Notes: generated by a model not told the origin, from the sequence alone. A stretch of 64,000 nucleotides of DNA from Edaphovirga cremea (GCF_003332275.1 NZ_QOVA01000007.1:62001-126000); one strand, 5' to 3'. Counted from the stretch's first letter, positions 1 to 9,180 are shown. Made by a program: numbers and translations.

Positions 1-137
1 TCAGCAAAATTCTTTTTAGGCAGTACCAATTTTAAACCTGCGGAGGACATCCCGTCTTCCCATTCGTAAAAGCTCGTATCAAAATCCTGATAATGTGTTG
101 CCGAATCAGTGATTTTACGTGAAGCAGCATACGTCAT
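1..137 (-). CDS. Unidentified protein, N-terminal fragment (runs off left edge)
   Basis: An ATG at 137 opens a leftward frame of 45 codons with no stop before the window edge. The N-terminus reads MTYAASRKITDSATHYQDFD and is rich in aromatic and charged residues (SFYEWEDG follows). I do not recognise the family. It has no signal peptide or membrane segment in the visible part. It is divergent from the PhzF-family gene and two GGAATAT(T)CC palindromes lie directly upstream of its start, so it may be under a dedicated repressor. Confidence 0.55.
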   Translation of the reverse strand, partial: MTYAASRKITDSATHYQDFDTSFYEWEDGMSSAGLKLVLPKKNFA

Positions 138-139
138 TA

Positions 140-172
140 GGAATATCCGTCAAATACTAGGAATATTCCTAG
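140..172. promoter_or_regulatory. Paired palindromes, candidate operator
   Basis: A perfect 16-bp palindrome CTAGGAATATTCCTAG lies at 157-172, and a second related element GGAATATCC lies at 140-148, with starts 20 bp apart (two helical turns). Both lie in the spacer between the leftward partial gene (start 137) and the rightward PhzF gene, the nearer one covering the leftward ribosome-binding region. The arrangement resembles a two-site repressor operator; the binding protein is unknown. Confidence 0.4.
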
Positions 173-397
173 AGATTAATCCGATTACCGAAACCAAATC
201 AACTAGCAAATGTAATCTTTAACGTAAATGCGTATTTTTGACTTTTTAATCCATGCAACCGCCTGTCCAGCCTGAACAATTTGAGTTAGACGGCTCGTTG
301 TCTCGATGCTTGCCCCGTTTGCGCTTTATTAAAGACTCCGCCCACCTATTTCGGCATAATTCTGGCATAACGCCATCCAGTGAGGGAAAACCACACC

Positions 398-1192
398 ATG
401 ACCGCACCTGATTTCTTTTTAGTCGATGCCTTTACCGACCATATTTTTGGCGGCAATCCTGCGGCTGTCTGCCCTCTGCAACGTTGGCCGGACGATGATC
501 GCCTCCTGCGCATGACCCAGGAGCACAATCAGGCTGAGACGGCCTTTTTTGTCGCAACAGAAGACGGCTTCGAGCTGCGCTGGTTTACCGTGCTCGGCGA
601 GATTAATCTCTGTGGGCACGCAACTCTGGCCACTGCGCAGGTGATTTTCAACCACCTGCACTATCCAGGGGATGAGATTCGCTTTTCCACCCGTTTTGTC
701 GGGCCGCTGACGGTCAAACGCAAAGACGACGGGTTAATGCTGGATTTTCCTGCGTGGTACCCGGAACCGGTAGAAACACTGCCGTCGGCGCTGCTGGAAG
801 GATTGGGCATCACACGGGCCGGGCAGGCGTTTTCAGGCCGCGATTACCTGCTGGTTTTGGAAAATGAACAGGCTGTTCGCAACGTCAATCCTGATTTTTC
901 CCTATTGGGTCAGGCCGGCAAGTGCGTCTGCATTACCGCCGCTGGTGACGACTGCGATTTCGTCAGCCGCTTCTTTTGCCCCGGTGACGCCCATCAGGAA
1001 GATCCGGTTACCGGCTCCACGCACACCATGCTGATTCCTTTCTGGTCGAAACGCCTGGGTAAACAGCAGATGATGGCGCGTCAATTGTCAGCCCGCGGGG
1101 GCGAATTGCGCTGCGAATATACCGGTGATCGGGTATTGATTTCCGGACAGGCACGAACCTATTTGCAAGGCTCACTTTTCCTGACAAACTGA
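398..1192 (+). CDS. PhzF-family isomerase/epimerase-like protein
   Basis: 264 residues, the usual length for the PhzF (phenazine biosynthesis-like) family, related to diaminopimelate epimerase. The fold has two similar alpha/beta halves. Visible family motifs are GNPAAVC near residue 20, the AETAFF segment near residue 45 carrying the presumed catalytic Glu, the GHATLA segment of the first half, and EDPVTGS near residue 205 in the second half. ATG 398 is preferred over an in-frame GTG at 380 because homologues begin just before the first beta strand and the GTG extension is not hydrophobic or conserved. The substrate cannot be told from sequence. A GST-like gene follows after 36 bp in the same direction, probably cotranscribed. 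Confidence 0.85.
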   Translation: MTAPDFFLVDAFTDHIFGGNPAAVCPLQRWPDDDRLLRMTQEHNQAETAFFVATEDGFELRWFTVLGEINLCGHATLATAQVIFNHLHYPGDEIRFSTRFVGPLTVKRKDDGLMLDFPAWYPEPVETLPSALLEGLGITRAGQAFSGRDYLLVLENEQAVRNVNPDFSLLGQAGKCVCITAAGDDCDFVSRFFCPGDAHQEDPVTGSTHTMLIPFWSKRLGKQQMMARQLSARGGELRCEYTGDRVLISGQARTYLQGSLFLTN

Positions 1193-1228
1193 ATTCCCGC
1201 ATTCGGCGGATTAATCAGGAGCGACGCT

Positions 1229-1852
1229 GTGTTAACTATTCTAGGCAGGTCATCTTCCATTAACGTAAGAAAGGTTCTGTGTACTTGTGACGAGTTGGCG
1301 CTCAACTATGTGCAACAGCATTGGGGTGCAGGGTTTGCCCCCACGGCAACACCCGAATTTATGGCGCTCAATCCCAATGCGCTGGTCCCCGTCATGCAGG
1401 AGGGTGATTTTGTCCTCTGGGAGTCGAATACCATTTGCCGTTACCTCGCCAATACCCATCCGCAGGCGGGCCTATTACCGGTCGATCCACAGCAGCGTGC
1501 CCACGTTGAGAAATGGATGGACTGGCAGTTGGGGGATTTGAATAACGCCTGGCGTTACGTCTTTATGGCTCGTTTACGCAATACCCCAGCGAATCCCGAT
1601 CCTGCGCTGCTGGCTGCCAGCGAGAAAAGCTGGAATCACCAGATGCAGATCCTCGATCAGCAAGTGGATAAAACGGCGGCCTGGGTGACCGGCGAGCACT
1701 TTACCCTTGCCGATATCGTGCTCGGGCTCTCCCTGCACCGCTGGCTGATGACACCCATGTCCCGCCCTGCGCTTCCGGCATTGGATGCCTATTACGACCG
1801 TCTGCGCGAGCGTCCGACATTTGCCACTTACGCCACGCAGGAATGGCCATAA
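1229..1852 (+). CDS. Glutathione S-transferase, GstB-like
   Basis: 207 residues with an N-terminal thioredoxin-like domain (about 1-80) and an all-helical C-terminal domain. The N-terminus LGRSSSINVRKV matches the E. coli GstB type (GRNNSTNVKKV), with the SNAIxRYL-like segment WESNTICRYLA near residue 68 for glutathione binding and WMDWQLGDLNNAWR in the helical domain as in GstB (EKWMDW). GstB-type enzymes act on halogenated or other electrophilic compounds; the substrate here is unknown. The start codon is GTG with AGGAGCG about 6 bases upstream. A hairpin terminator follows at 1927. Confidence 0.88.
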   Translation: MLTILGRSSSINVRKVLCTCDELALNYVQQHWGAGFAPTATPEFMALNPNALVPVMQEGDFVLWESNTICRYLANTHPQAGLLPVDPQQRAHVEKWMDWQLGDLNNAWRYVFMARLRNTPANPDPALLAASEKSWNHQMQILDQQVDKTAAWVTGEHFTLADIVLGLSLHRWLMTPMSRPALPALDAYYDRLRERPTFATYATQEWP

Positions 1853-1926
1853 ACACTGATTACCGTTCCCCGTGACTGAAGGTTTTTCCCAGAGGGCATG
1901 CGGATTGAGTGCCCGATCGGCGAATC

Positions 1927-1960
1927 AATAATGTGATCTTCATTTAGGTCACATTATTTT
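1927..1960 (+). terminator. Hairpin terminator after the GstB-like gene
   Basis: A perfect 10-bp inverted repeat, AATAATGTGA (1927-1936) and TCACATTATT (1949-1958), with a 12-nt loop and a TTTT tail. The A/T flanks make it usable in either direction. Confidence 0.6.
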
Positions 1961-1995
1961 CAGTCGCAAGGATAAAAATCTGATAACGTAAAGTT

Positions 1996-2295
1996 ATGAA
2001 TATAATCACCTGGTCGCACTCTATGAGCAAAGGAAAAGTACTGGAGGAATCACGTCAGTTAAAACGACTGCATGCCGCCACGCGCAAACAGTCGCACTGG
2101 TACAAATGGATTGCTTTCATCGCCGCTCTGGACTGCATTCTGGTGATTTTTTACGATCAGGATATGCGCAACATTGTCTTTTCGGGCGGCGTAACCCTAG
2201 TCTGTCTCTATCTCTACCTGAAAGAGCGTAATAAAGCGCGCGGCTATCGGCGTGAATACGACCAAAAGTTCGGCAGGGAAAAAGAGAACATCTGA
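1996..2295 (+). CDS. Small two-helix inner-membrane protein, unknown
   Basis: 99 residues with two hydrophobic segments (about 40-57, ending ILVIFY, and about 61-80, VFSGGVTLVCLYLYL) separated by the short hydrophilic turn DQDMRN, and a strongly basic tail (KERNKARGYRREYDQKFGREKEN). By the positive-inside rule both ends should lie in the cytoplasm. I do not recognise the family. An alternative ATG at 2023 gives MSKGKVLEES and a 90-residue product; neither start has a clear ribosome-binding site. It stands alone between a terminator and gstA. Confidence 0.6.
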   Translation: MNIITWSHSMSKGKVLEESRQLKRLHAATRKQSHWYKWIAFIAALDCILVIFYDQDMRNIVFSGGVTLVCLYLYLKERNKARGYRREYDQKFGREKENI

Positions 2296-2469
2296 TTCCT
2301 GCCCTCTCTGAAATATCAGGGCGACCCTGCGCACCGGGCGAGGGTTACGGCGGATTTTGCTAAATTGTTAAGTTACCCACTGACTTTTATCATTACGCGC
2401 ATTAGGATTAATGGCGTTTATGTTTCAAGCCGTATTGGCCACTCTCATCGCGCGCTTAAGGAGTCTTCG

Positions 2470-3075
2470 ATGAAACTGTATTACAAACCCGGTGCCTGTT
2501 CGCTTTCTCCGCACATTGTTCTTCGTGAAGCAGGTCTGGATTTCACTATCGAGAAAGTCGATCTGGCCAGTAAAAAGACCGAACGAGGCGATGACTACCT
2601 TGAGGTCAATCCAAAAGGCCAGGTTCCTACATTGCAGTTGAATGACGGCAGCATTCTCACCGAAGGGGTGGCTATCGTTCAGTATATTGCCGATCAGAAA
2701 CCCGATCGGCAGTTGCTGCCTGAAGTCGGTACTCTGGCGCGCTACCACGCCCTAGAGTGGTTGAACTATATTGCAACTGAACTGCACAAAGGATTTACCC
2801 CGCTGTTCAATCCACGTACCCCGGACGAATACAAAACTATCGCCCGCGAAACGCTGGACAAAAAGTTCGCCTATGTCAATGACGTGCTCGGCAAACAGCA
2901 ATATCTGCTGGGCGCACGCTTCAGCGTGGCAGATGCCTACCTGTTTACCGTTCTGGGCTGGGCCAAGGCGTTGAAATTCGATCTGGGTGCCTGGCCCAAT
3001 ATTTCTGCCTATCTTGGTCGTGTCGCAGCGCGTCCGGCGGTTGATGCCGCGCTGACCGCTGAAGGTCTGAAGTAA
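2470..3075 (+). CDS. gstA: Glutathione S-transferase GstA
   Basis: 201 residues, exactly the E. coli GstA length. This cytosolic beta-class enzyme conjugates or reduces with glutathione and can carry glutathione in mixed disulfide on Cys10, which is present ([11 protein letters not shown]). The thioredoxin-like domain covers about 1-80 with the cis-Pro motif GQVPTL near 53 and the E/S-G pair TEGVAI near 65; the helical domain contains the N-capping box FSVADAY near 160. ATG 2470 is chosen because AAGGAG lies 8 bases upstream and homologues start here; the open frame extends further upstream without support. It faces pdxY across a shared gap, as in E. coli. Confidence 0.96.
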   Translation: MKLYYKPGACSLSPHIVLREAGLDFTIEKVDLASKKTERGDDYLEVNPKGQVPTLQLNDGSILTEGVAIVQYIADQKPDRQLLPEVGTLARYHALEWLNYIATELHKGFTPLFNPRTPDEYKTIARETLDKKFAYVNDVLGKQQYLLGARFSVADAYLFTVLGWAKALKFDLGAWPNISAYLGRVAARPAVDAALTAEGLK

Positions 3076-3094
3076 GTCGGGCCAACAAACAGCC

Positions 3095-3124
3095 AGAAAA
3101 AAAGCGCCTCATTCAGGGGCGCTT
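3095..3124 (-). terminator. Terminator of pdxY
   Basis: Hairpin AAGCGCC (3102-3108) with GGCGCTT (3118-3124), followed in the leftward direction by a run of seven T. It lies 48 bases beyond the pdxY stop codon. In the rightward direction there is no T tract, so it mainly serves pdxY. Confidence 0.8.
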
Positions 3125-3171
3125 CGATAGAGTGGCTACACTGGCGTTAACAACTGCCAGACGTTACCGAG

Positions 3172-4032
3172 CTAGACTTTAACAGCAGTAAAATGGTGCT
3201 GAGGCTGCACGATACCGTCCTGTGCGGCAACGATTTGCAACTCATACTCACCCATTTCGTGCGTGGTCTTCATCACTTCGTAGACTGCCGCGGTAACGTG
3301 CTCCAACGCATTCGCCAGAGACTCCCCCTTGAGCAAATTCACCAGCAGCAATCCGCTGGTCAGATCGCCCACGCCAACCGGTTGACGCGCCGGGAACTCA
3401 ATCAATGGCCGACTGATATGCCAGGCTTCATCAGCCGTAACCAGCAGCATTTCAAAGCAGGCCGCGCTGTAACCTGCGCGCGCCAAATGCTTGACCAGAA
3501 CGATTTTTGGCCCCTGCGCACACAGTTCGCGAGCGGCACTGACCGCCTGCTCCACATTGTTCACCGCATGGCCGCACAACAGTTCCAGCTCAATAAGATT
3601 TGGCGCAATCACATCGCTGCTTTGCAACGAACGCTTGCAGTGAAACTCTGCCACGCCCGGCGCAACAATACAGCCTTTCTCAGGATGACCCATGACCGGA
3701 TCGCAGAAATAGAGCGCATGCGGGTTGGCCTTTTTCACCTGACTGACGATCTGCTGGATATGCTCACCCTGCTCAGCCGATCCAATGTAACCACTCAGCA
3801 CCGCATCACAGTTTTTCAACTGATCGATATCCGCAATACCTTGGGCAATTTCACTCAGATGGCTGGCTGGCATGACGCAACCGGTCCAGTGACCATATTG
3901 GGTATGGTTGGAAAACTGTACGGTATTGAGCGGCCAGACATTCGCCCCCATCCGACGCATCGGGAATTCGGCGGCACTGTTTCCGGCATGACCAAATACA
4001 ACGTGTGACTGTATTGAAAGAATATTTTTCAT
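3172..4032 (-). CDS. pdxY: Pyridoxal kinase PdxY
   Basis: 286 residues. It phosphorylates pyridoxal to pyridoxal 5'-phosphate in the B6 salvage pathway, complementing PdxH encoded two genes upstream. Ribokinase-fold features are visible: N-terminal [20 protein letters not shown], the CDPVMGH segment near 112, PNxxEL near 145 ([10 protein letters not shown]), and the C-terminal anion-hole motif GVGDLTSGL near 220 with the catalytic Asp. It follows tyrS by 90 bp with a G/C hairpin between; the tyrS-pdxY pairing is conserved in enterobacteria. Confidence 0.97.
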   Translation of the reverse strand: MKNILSIQSHVVFGHAGNSAAEFPMRRMGANVWPLNTVQFSNHTQYGHWTGCVMPASHLSEIAQGIADIDQLKNCDAVLSGYIGSAEQGEHIQQIVSQVKKANPHALYFCDPVMGHPEKGCIVAPGVAEFHCKRSLQSSDVIAPNLIELELLCGHAVNNVEQAVSAARELCAQGPKIVLVKHLARAGYSAACFEMLLVTADEAWHISRPLIEFPARQPVGVGDLTSGLLLVNLLKGESLANALEHVTAAVYEVMKTTHEMGEYELQIVAAQDGIVQPQHHFTAVKV

Positions 4033-4084
4033 CGGGACAATCTAACCCATATCATCATCGCGTGGATGGACAGACGCCAAAATT

Positions 4085-4104
4085 AAGGGGGCGATCACCC
4101 CCTT
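4085..4104 (-). terminator. Hairpin between tyrS and pdxY
   Basis: AAGGGGG (4085-4091) pairs with CCCCCTT (4098-4104) around a six-base loop. In the leftward direction it is followed by TTAATTTT, a poor T tract, so it may attenuate rather than stop transcription from tyrS into pdxY. Confidence 0.5.
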
Positions 4105-4122
4105 GTTTGCCAGCTATTGTTG

Positions 4123-5397
4123 TTATTTCCAGCTCACGAGACAGTAGTGTTTTTTACCGCGACGCAGAAGCGTATAACGACCAAACAGGCGGTCGCTGTC
4201 GCTGAAGGTATATTCTGCGTTGGACTGTTTTTCACCGTTGATGGTCACTGCATTGGATCCAATCATGGTACGTGCCTGCCCACGGGAAGGCACCAGTTCA
4301 GCGGCGACCAGCGCCTGTTGCAAATCGGCATCTTTTTCCAGCTCGACCGATGGCATACCGTCCTGCGCCAATTGCGCGAAGTCGGCTTCCGTCATGTCGC
4401 CCAGCGATCCAGAGAACAGGCTCTGGGTGATGCGGCGCGCCGCAGCCAGACCTTGTGCACCGTGCACCATGCCAGTGACTTCCTCGGCCAGAACGTATTG
4501 GGCGCGTGGCGCGACGCCGCTGTTTTTGTCTTCTTCTTCCAGCGCATTGATCTCATCAAGGCTCAGGAAAGTGAAGAATTTCAGGAAGCGGTAAACGTCA
4601 GCATCCGCCGTATTGATCCAGAACTGGTAGAATTTATAGGGGCTGGTTTTTGCCGGATCCAACCAGACTGCGCCACCTTCGGTTTTGCCAAACTTGGTGC
4701 CATCGGCTTTGGTGATTAACGGCACGGTCAGGCCAAATACCTGTTTCTGATGCATACGACGGGTCAAATCGATTCCGGAAGTAATATTCCCCCACTGATC
4801 GGAACCGCCGATTTGCAGCTCAACGCGGTGCAGATTGTAGAGCGATGCGAAGTCGTAACCTTGCAACAGGTTGTAGGAGAACTCGGTAAACGAAATACCG
4901 CTGTCATCGCGATTCAAACGCTGTTTGACCGCTTCTTTATTAATCATCTGGTTGACAGAGAAATGCTTGCCGATGTCACGCAGGAAGGTCAGGACGTTCA
5001 TGTCACCGAACCAGTCGTAATTATTCGCGGCAATTGCGCTGTTGTCACCACAGTCGAAATCAAGGAACGGCGAAACCTGCTTACGGATTTTCTCTACCCA
5101 TTCATTGACGGTTTCGTTGGTGTTCAGCTTACGCTCGGCGGCCTTGAAGCTCGGATCGCCAATCAGGCCGGTCGCCCCACCCACCAGCGCAACCGGCTTG
5201 TGCCCGGCCAACTGAAAACGTTTAAGACAGAGCAACGGTACCAGATGGCCCAAATGCAAGCTGTCGGCGGTCGGATCGAAACCGCAATACAGTGCAATTG
5301 GCCCTTGCGCCAGCCGCTCCGCTAACGCTTCCTCGTCCGTAACCTGGGCCACCAGGCCCCGCTCTTGCAGTTGTTTAACCAAGTTGCTGCTTGTCAT
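4123..5397 (-). CDS. tyrS: Tyrosyl-tRNA synthetase
   Basis: 424 residues, a class I aminoacyl-tRNA synthetase charging tRNA-Tyr in the cytoplasm. The catalytic domain shows the HIGH-type motif LHLGHLVPL near 45, [13 protein letters not shown], the tyrosine-binding segment [14 protein letters not shown], and the KMSKS-type loop KFGKT near 233; a C-terminal S4-like RNA-binding domain covers about 355-424 ([12 protein letters not shown]). The start at 5397 ([14 protein letters not shown]) aligns with E. coli TyrS and has GGAGT 7 bases upstream, so the upstream in-frame ATG/codons to 5421 are not used. Second gene of the conserved pdxH-tyrS-pdxY run. Confidence 0.98.
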   Translation of the reverse strand: MTSSNLVKQLQERGLVAQVTDEEALAERLAQGPIALYCGFDPTADSLHLGHLVPLLCLKRFQLAGHKPVALVGGATGLIGDPSFKAAERKLNTNETVNEWVEKIRKQVSPFLDFDCGDNSAIAANNYDWFGDMNVLTFLRDIGKHFSVNQMINKEAVKQRLNRDDSGISFTEFSYNLLQGYDFASLYNLHRVELQIGGSDQWGNITSGIDLTRRMHQKQVFGLTVPLITKADGTKFGKTEGGAVWLDPAKTSPYKFYQFWINTADADVYRFLKFFTFLSLDEINALEEEDKNSGVAPRAQYVLAEEVTGMVHGAQGLAAARRITQSLFSGSLGDMTEADFAQLAQDGMPSVELEKDADLQQALVAAELVPSRGQARTMIGSNAVTINGEKQSNAEYTFSDSDRLFGRYTLLRRGKKHYCLVSWK

Positions 5398-5536
5398 CAA
5401 TGACTCCATTGTCTTGTGCATAAAACATATCTGGCAGCACGGCGTCGCGCGCGCCCAATCGCGAACATCTAAATAAGTGGCATAGAATAAAGCGCCCGTG
5501 ACACGAGCGCTAGGATTTAGCGAGATATTTCGTTAT

Positions 5537-6190
5537 TCAGGGGGCCAGACGGTCAATTTTCCACGCGTCGCCTTCACGCTGGTAAATAAAACGGTCATGC
5601 AGGCGGTGTTCACCGCCCTGCCAGAACTCTGCGGAGTGAATTGAAACGCGATAACCGCCCCAGAAGCTGGGTAGCGGGACGTCGCCCTGGCGGAACTTCT
5701 CTTTCAGTTCGAGGAACTTGCTTTCCAGAATGCCGCGCGCGGAAATCCGCGAGGATTGCTGTGATACCCAGGCACCAATCTGGCTGTCTTTAGGGCGACT
5801 GTTGAAATATTTCATCACTTCAAACGTCGAGAGACGCTCAGCCTCACCCAGGAAACTCACCTGGCGATCGAGCATATGCCATGGAAAAAGCAGGCTGACT
5901 TTGGGATTATGGGCAATCTGTAACGCCTTGCGGCTGCCGAGATTGGTATAGAACACCAATCCTTGCCGATCGTAGTGCTTGAGCAGGACAATGCGCTGGA
6001 ACGGTTGACCAGTTTCATCCACTGTCGCAACACACATCGCCGTGGGGTCGGCCAGTTGTGCCTCGCAGGCCTGTTTCAACCAGCGTTCGAAGAGGTCAAG
6101 GGGATCGGCAGTCAGATCGTGGCGACGCAAGCCACCACGGGTATATTCACGTCGCAAATCAGCGACATCAAATTCATTCTTATCAGTCAT
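5537..6190 (-). CDS. pdxH: Pyridoxine/pyridoxamine 5'-phosphate oxidase
   Basis: 217 residues. This FMN enzyme oxidises pyridoxine or pyridoxamine phosphate to PLP with oxygen, the last step of B6 synthesis and salvage. The split-barrel FMN fold is seen in [12 protein letters not shown] and YTNLGSRKA (FMN phosphate contacts), with the C-terminal signature near 170-200 including FWGGYR and the final IDRLAP that closes the dimer. It lies 89 bp after mliC and 139 bp before tyrS, same strand, suggesting one leftward transcription unit anmK-mliC-pdxH-tyrS-pdxY with internal promoters. Confidence 0.98.
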   Translation of the reverse strand: MTDKNEFDVADLRREYTRGGLRRHDLTADPLDLFERWLKQACEAQLADPTAMCVATVDETGQPFQRIVLLKHYDRQGLVFYTNLGSRKALQIAHNPKVSLLFPWHMLDRQVSFLGEAERLSTFEVMKYFNSRPKDSQIGAWVSQQSSRISARGILESKFLELKEKFRQGDVPLPSFWGGYRVSIHSAEFWQGGEHRLHDRFIYQREGDAWKIDRLAP

Positions 6191-6279
6191 ATAGAATCGA
6201 TCATCAACGAAGGGATATTACGGCCATTCTGCGCCCGGATCGCCAGAATCTCAATGATCCTGACGCCCGGTGCGGACGA

Positions 6280-6582
6280 TTACTGGGTCAGGATGCAGTC
6301 GTTGATAATAATGTCATCCCCGCGTTGTACCATTGCCCCTTCACCTTTCGACCAGAAACTGTAGGTGCCATCACTGTATTTCGCGCCAGAGGCCGCTTCG
6401 ACGTGGCTAAGCGTCAACTGTTTTCCATCAAGCACAAAACTCACGCGATCGTCTTTAACGTGCTGGGTCACTGTCAGCGGCAATGTGCCGCACTGGTAGT
6501 GCAGCTCCTGATCGGGGGTCGGTTTCGTCATCTGGCTGCATCCCGCCAGTGCGATAGCGACCAATACGATGAGCTTTTTCAT
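6280..6582 (-). CDS. mliC: Membrane-bound lysozyme inhibitor MliC
   Basis: 100 residues. A lipoprotein signal peptide (MKKLIVLVAIALAGC) ends in lipobox LAGC with the lipidated Cys at 15. The mature part is a small beta barrel with Cys residues YQCG and NDC that form the family disulfide, and the lysozyme-binding loops SGAKYSDG and FWSKGEGA. It blocks C-type (animal) lysozyme at the outer membrane, relevant to contact with hosts or predators. The ATG at 6582 is set by the signal peptide; the open frame upstream overlaps anmK and is not coding. It lies 46 bp after anmK. Confidence 0.94.
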   Translation of the reverse strand: MKKLIVLVAIALAGCSQMTKPTPDQELHYQCGTLPLTVTQHVKDDRVSFVLDGKQLTLSHVEAASGAKYSDGTYSFWSKGEGAMVQRGDDIIINDCILTQ

Positions 6583-6628
6583 GCGGCTTCTCCTGTCATT
6601 ATGTCTGCAGCCCTTTAAGATTAGCAGC

Positions 6629-7750
6629 TTAAGCAGGCTTTTTATGCATAACCGGATAGATAGCACCAAGAAGCGTCGATTGACTGGCACCGGTAACCGA
6701 CGGCATATTCCCCGGTAGCCCAGACAGCGTACGGAATGCCAGCCAGGCAAACGCCAGCGCCTCCATATCATCACCACTTACGCCAAAGTTATCAGTGGTG
6801 CAGACTTCGATTCCCGGTAAAAGTGCCGACAACCGGGTCATGACCAGCGGATTTCTCGCCCCGCCGCCGCACACCAGCAACCGTTCACAACCACCTGCCA
6901 GCTGTACCTGTTCCGAAATGCTCGTGGCGGTCAGTTCAGCCAGCGTGGCCTGCACATCCTCAGGACGCAACCCAGGCATGTTACTCAATTGCCGCTCAAG
7001 CCAGGCCATATTGAAATATTCACGCCCGGTGCTTTTCGGTGCCGGTTCGGCAAAATAGGGATCTGACAGCATCTGCTGCAACAGCGTCAGATTGACCCGC
7101 CCTTCCGACGCCATTGAGGCATCTTTGTCATACGGTTGGCTACGGTTACACCACACCCAGGCATCCATCAGCATATTGCCGGGGCCGGTGTCGAAGCCGC
7201 GCACCGGCTGGCCGGGCATCAGAATGGAGAGATTGGCGATACCGCCAATATTGAGCACCATCCGCCGTTCGTTGGGATGGGTCAGCAATGCAGCGTGAAA
7301 AGCCGGCACCAGCGGCGCACCCTGCCCACCATATGCCATATCGCGCCGACGAAAATCGCCGACGGTGGTAATTCCGGTCATGGCGGCAATACGGTTGTTG
7401 TCGCCCAATTGCAGCGAAAAAGTCGCCTCACCTTTGGGTTCATGCCACACCGTTTGCCCGTGATTGCCGATGGCAGTAATGTCCTGCGCATGCAGCCCGC
7501 ATTTTTTCAGCAATTCCTGCACGGCTTCGGCAAAAAGAATCCCCAGTCGGGTATCCAGTTGGCCGACCGCCGACAGCGTGGTTCGCTGCCCCTGGCACAT
7601 CCCCAGAATGGCCTGTTTCAACTCAATGGGGATCGGGTGCGAATAGCTTGCCTGCTGTGCCACCATACGCTCATCGATCGCGGCGAGTACCACATCAATG
7701 CCATCCAGACTGGTTCCGGACATCACGCCTATGTAGCGTCCTGATTTCAT
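6629..7750 (-). CDS. anmK: Anhydro-N-acetylmuramic acid kinase
   Basis: 373 residues. It hydrolyses and phosphorylates anhydroMurNAc to MurNAc-6-phosphate during cell-wall recycling, feeding MurQ. The nucleotide-binding [12 protein letters not shown] lies near residue 9, and the central motifs [33 protein letters not shown] and [12 protein letters not shown] are those of the family, with the catalytic Asp in GDFRRRD. ATG 7750 is taken by alignment with E. coli AnmK; eight further codons upstream are open but not conserved. It starts the leftward unit that continues with mliC and pdxH. Confidence 0.97.
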   Translation of the reverse strand: MKSGRYIGVMSGTSLDGIDVVLAAIDERMVAQQASYSHPIPIELKQAILGMCQGQRTTLSAVGQLDTRLGILFAEAVQELLKKCGLHAQDITAIGNHGQTVWHEPKGEATFSLQLGDNNRIAAMTGITTVGDFRRRDMAYGGQGAPLVPAFHAALLTHPNERRMVLNIGGIANLSILMPGQPVRGFDTGPGNMLMDAWVWCNRSQPYDKDASMASEGRVNLTLLQQMLSDPYFAEPAPKSTGREYFNMAWLERQLSNMPGLRPEDVQATLAELTATSISEQVQLAGGCERLLVCGGGARNPLVMTRLSALLPGIEVCTTDNFGVSGDDMEALAFAWLAFRTLSGLPGNMPSVTGASQSTLLGAIYPVMHKKPA

Positions 7751-7827
7751 AATAATACCCCTTACTTCCGTCACGAAAGCGACAACAACACCAACATGCG
7801 TTCAATAAAACAGATTTAAAAAATTAA

Positions 7828-7850
7828 CGCCATGAAATGGCGCGTTATTT
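7828..7850 (+). terminator. Terminator-like hairpin in the anmK-slyB gap
   Basis: CGCCAT (7828-7833) and ATGGCG (7837-7842) form a tight hairpin followed by CGTTATTTTT. It points rightward but no gene ends here, because anmK and slyB diverge. It might end a short antisense or leader transcript. This is the only structure I see in the gap besides the slyB promoter. Confidence 0.3.
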
Positions 7851-7959
7851 TTCATCAATGTGAATGAAGTATTGATTTTATGTTGTCAACTTTGGCTTAT
7901 TGCGCTGCCTGACAACCCATATGCCAAACACGGCCTACACTATAGGAAAGATAAACCAC

Positions 7960-7994
7960 CGTTTATAATCAGTTGAAGAGACACCGGTTATGAT
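7960..7994 (+). promoter_or_regulatory. PhoP-dependent promoter of slyB
   Basis: A PhoP-box direct repeat CGTTTA-N5-AGTTGA (7960-7976) is followed by exactly 12 bases and a -10 hexamer TATGAT (7989-7994). This is the class I PhoP promoter geometry (box ending 12 bp before -10, standing in for the -35). It predicts a start near 8001 and a leader of about 130 nt before slyB. SlyB is a known PhoPQ target in E. coli and Salmonella. Confidence 0.75.
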
Positions 7995-8133
7995 TAGTGC
8001 CAATAACGTGGCAAAATAGGCAATACCTGTGTTACGCCATTACTGTAGCAGTTTCGTTTTCTCACGTAGTTCTGTCAGCTTCCCGGCTTATTTGGGGTCG
8101 CGCAAATTACGTATCCATAAATAGGAGTTTTGT

Positions 8134-8601
8134 ATGATTAAGCGTCTTCTCGTTGTTGCCATGGCTGGATTCACACTGGCAGGGTGCGCGAATAACAGCA
8201 CCCTTTCTGGTGATGTCTATTCTTCTGCCCAAGCCAAACAGGTTCAGAATGTCACCTACGGTACGCTGGTCTCCGTTCGCCCGGTTCAGATTCAGGGCGG
8301 GGATGAAAACAATATAATAGGTGCGATCGGCGGTGCGGTTCTCGGTGGTTTCCTGGGTAATACTATCGGTGGCGGTACCGGGCGTAGTCTGGCAACCGCA
8401 GCAGGTGCGGTAGCAGGTGGCATGGCAGGTCAGGGTGTGCAGGGTGCAATAAACCGCACCAACGGTGTCGAGCTGGAAATCCGTCGTGACGACGGCAACA
8501 CAATCATGGTCGTCCAGAAAGCCGGACCAACCCAGTTCAGCGTCGGTCAGCGCGTCACCATGGCCAGCAGTGGCAGCACCATTACCGTATCGCCACGCTG
8601 A
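8134..8601 (+). CDS. slyB: Outer-membrane lipoprotein SlyB
   Basis: 155 residues with a lipoprotein signal ending LAGC (Cys18). The middle is a glycine-zipper hairpin (about 68-105; IGAIGGAVLGGFLGN... GGGTGRS... AGGMAGQGVQG) that inserts in the membrane, followed by a small soluble C-terminal domain ending in TITVSPR. Under magnesium or peptide stress SlyB forms rings that stabilise outer-membrane proteins. Strong ribosome-binding site AGGAG lies 8 bases before the ATG. It is monocistronic between a PhoP promoter and a bidirectional terminator. Confidence 0.97.
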   Translation: MIKRLLVVAMAGFTLAGCANNSTLSGDVYSSAQAKQVQNVTYGTLVSVRPVQIQGGDENNIIGAIGGAVLGGFLGNTIGGGTGRSLATAAGAVAGGMAGQGVQGAINRTNGVELEIRRDDGNTIMVVQKAGPTQFSVGQRVTMASSGSTITVSPR

Positions 8602-8610
8602 TTTGTGGCA

Positions 8611-8670
8611 TCAGATATTGCTTCTGCTGACATTGTTTTAGCTGACATTATTTACACAGACATTGTTTGA
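8611..8670 (+). repeat. Four degenerate 15-bp tandem repeats after slyB
   Basis: Consecutive 15-mers at 8611, 8626, 8641 and 8656 share the core (C/T)(A/T)GA(C/T)ATT(G/A). The two middle copies (8626-8640 and 8641-8655) share GCTGACATT; the fourth has ACAGACATTGTTTGA. The array lies between the slyB stop codon and its terminator. Confidence 0.7.
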
Positions 8671-8681
8671 ACAAACGATGC

Positions 8682-8717
8682 AAAAACCGGAGGCCAGGCC
8701 TCCGGTTTACTTTTGGG
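8682..8717. terminator. Bidirectional terminator between slyB and slyA
   Basis: AAACCGGAGG (8684-8693) pairs with CCTCCGGTTT (8699-8708). It is followed rightward by TTTACTTTT and leftward by TTTTTG, so it can end both slyB and slyA transcripts. Confidence 0.85.
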
Positions 8718-8748
8718 TGTGTGTGATAGTCAAGCGAACGAAAAATAA

Positions 8749-9180
8749 TTATTTATCTTGTAACTCAGTGATATTCTTTTCTAATTTTTCAACCAATGCA
8801 GACAGTATCACCACTTCCTCCGGCGAAATCCCGGACAGGATTTCTTTACGGGTAATGCTGATGACATTTTCAACTTCACCAATGATTGGCGCTGCTGCTT
8901 CAGTAAGTTTTATGCGTTTGGCCCGCCGGTCGCTGGAGCAGGTATGACGGGTAATCAGGCCCTTTTCTTCCAGTTGATCCAGTGTCCTGACCAATGAGGG
9001 CTGTTCAATACCTATGGCTTTCGCCAGTTGGATTTGTGACTGTTCTGGCGGTAAGCGGCTGATATTATGCAACGTTACCCAGTGTGTTTGCGTCAACTCG
9101 AGTGGTTTCAGCCGATGATCAATCAGCGCTCGCCACACACGAACCAATCGTGCCAAATCTGATCCCAAGTTCGATTCCAA
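8749..9180 (-). CDS. slyA: MarR-family transcription regulator SlyA
   Basis: 143 residues, a winged-helix dimer. It antagonises H-NS silencing and responds to small aromatic carboxylates; in plant pathogens the orthologues (Hor/SlyA) control virulence and antibiotic genes. The segment THWVTLHNI...[30 protein letters not shown] is the DNA-binding domain (about 33-80), with wing [12 protein letters not shown]. The start is TTG at 9180 with AAGGAGG 6 bases upstream, the same rare start codon as E. coli slyA. A perfect operator palindrome lies 17 bases before the start, so it is probably autoregulated. It is divergent from ydhI. Confidence 0.96.
   Translation of the reverse strand: MESNLGSDLARLVRVWRALIDHRLKPLELTQTHWVTLHNISRLPPEQSQIQLAKAIGIEQPSLVRTLDQLEEKGLITRHTCSSDRRAKRIKLTEAAAPIIGEVENVISITRKEILSGISPEEVVILSALVEKLEKNITELQDK

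Noticed and set aside
1927..1958. TGTGA...TCACA as a CRP site after the GstB-like gene
   Set aside because: The spacer is 12 bases instead of 6 and the dyad has a T tail, so a terminator fits better.
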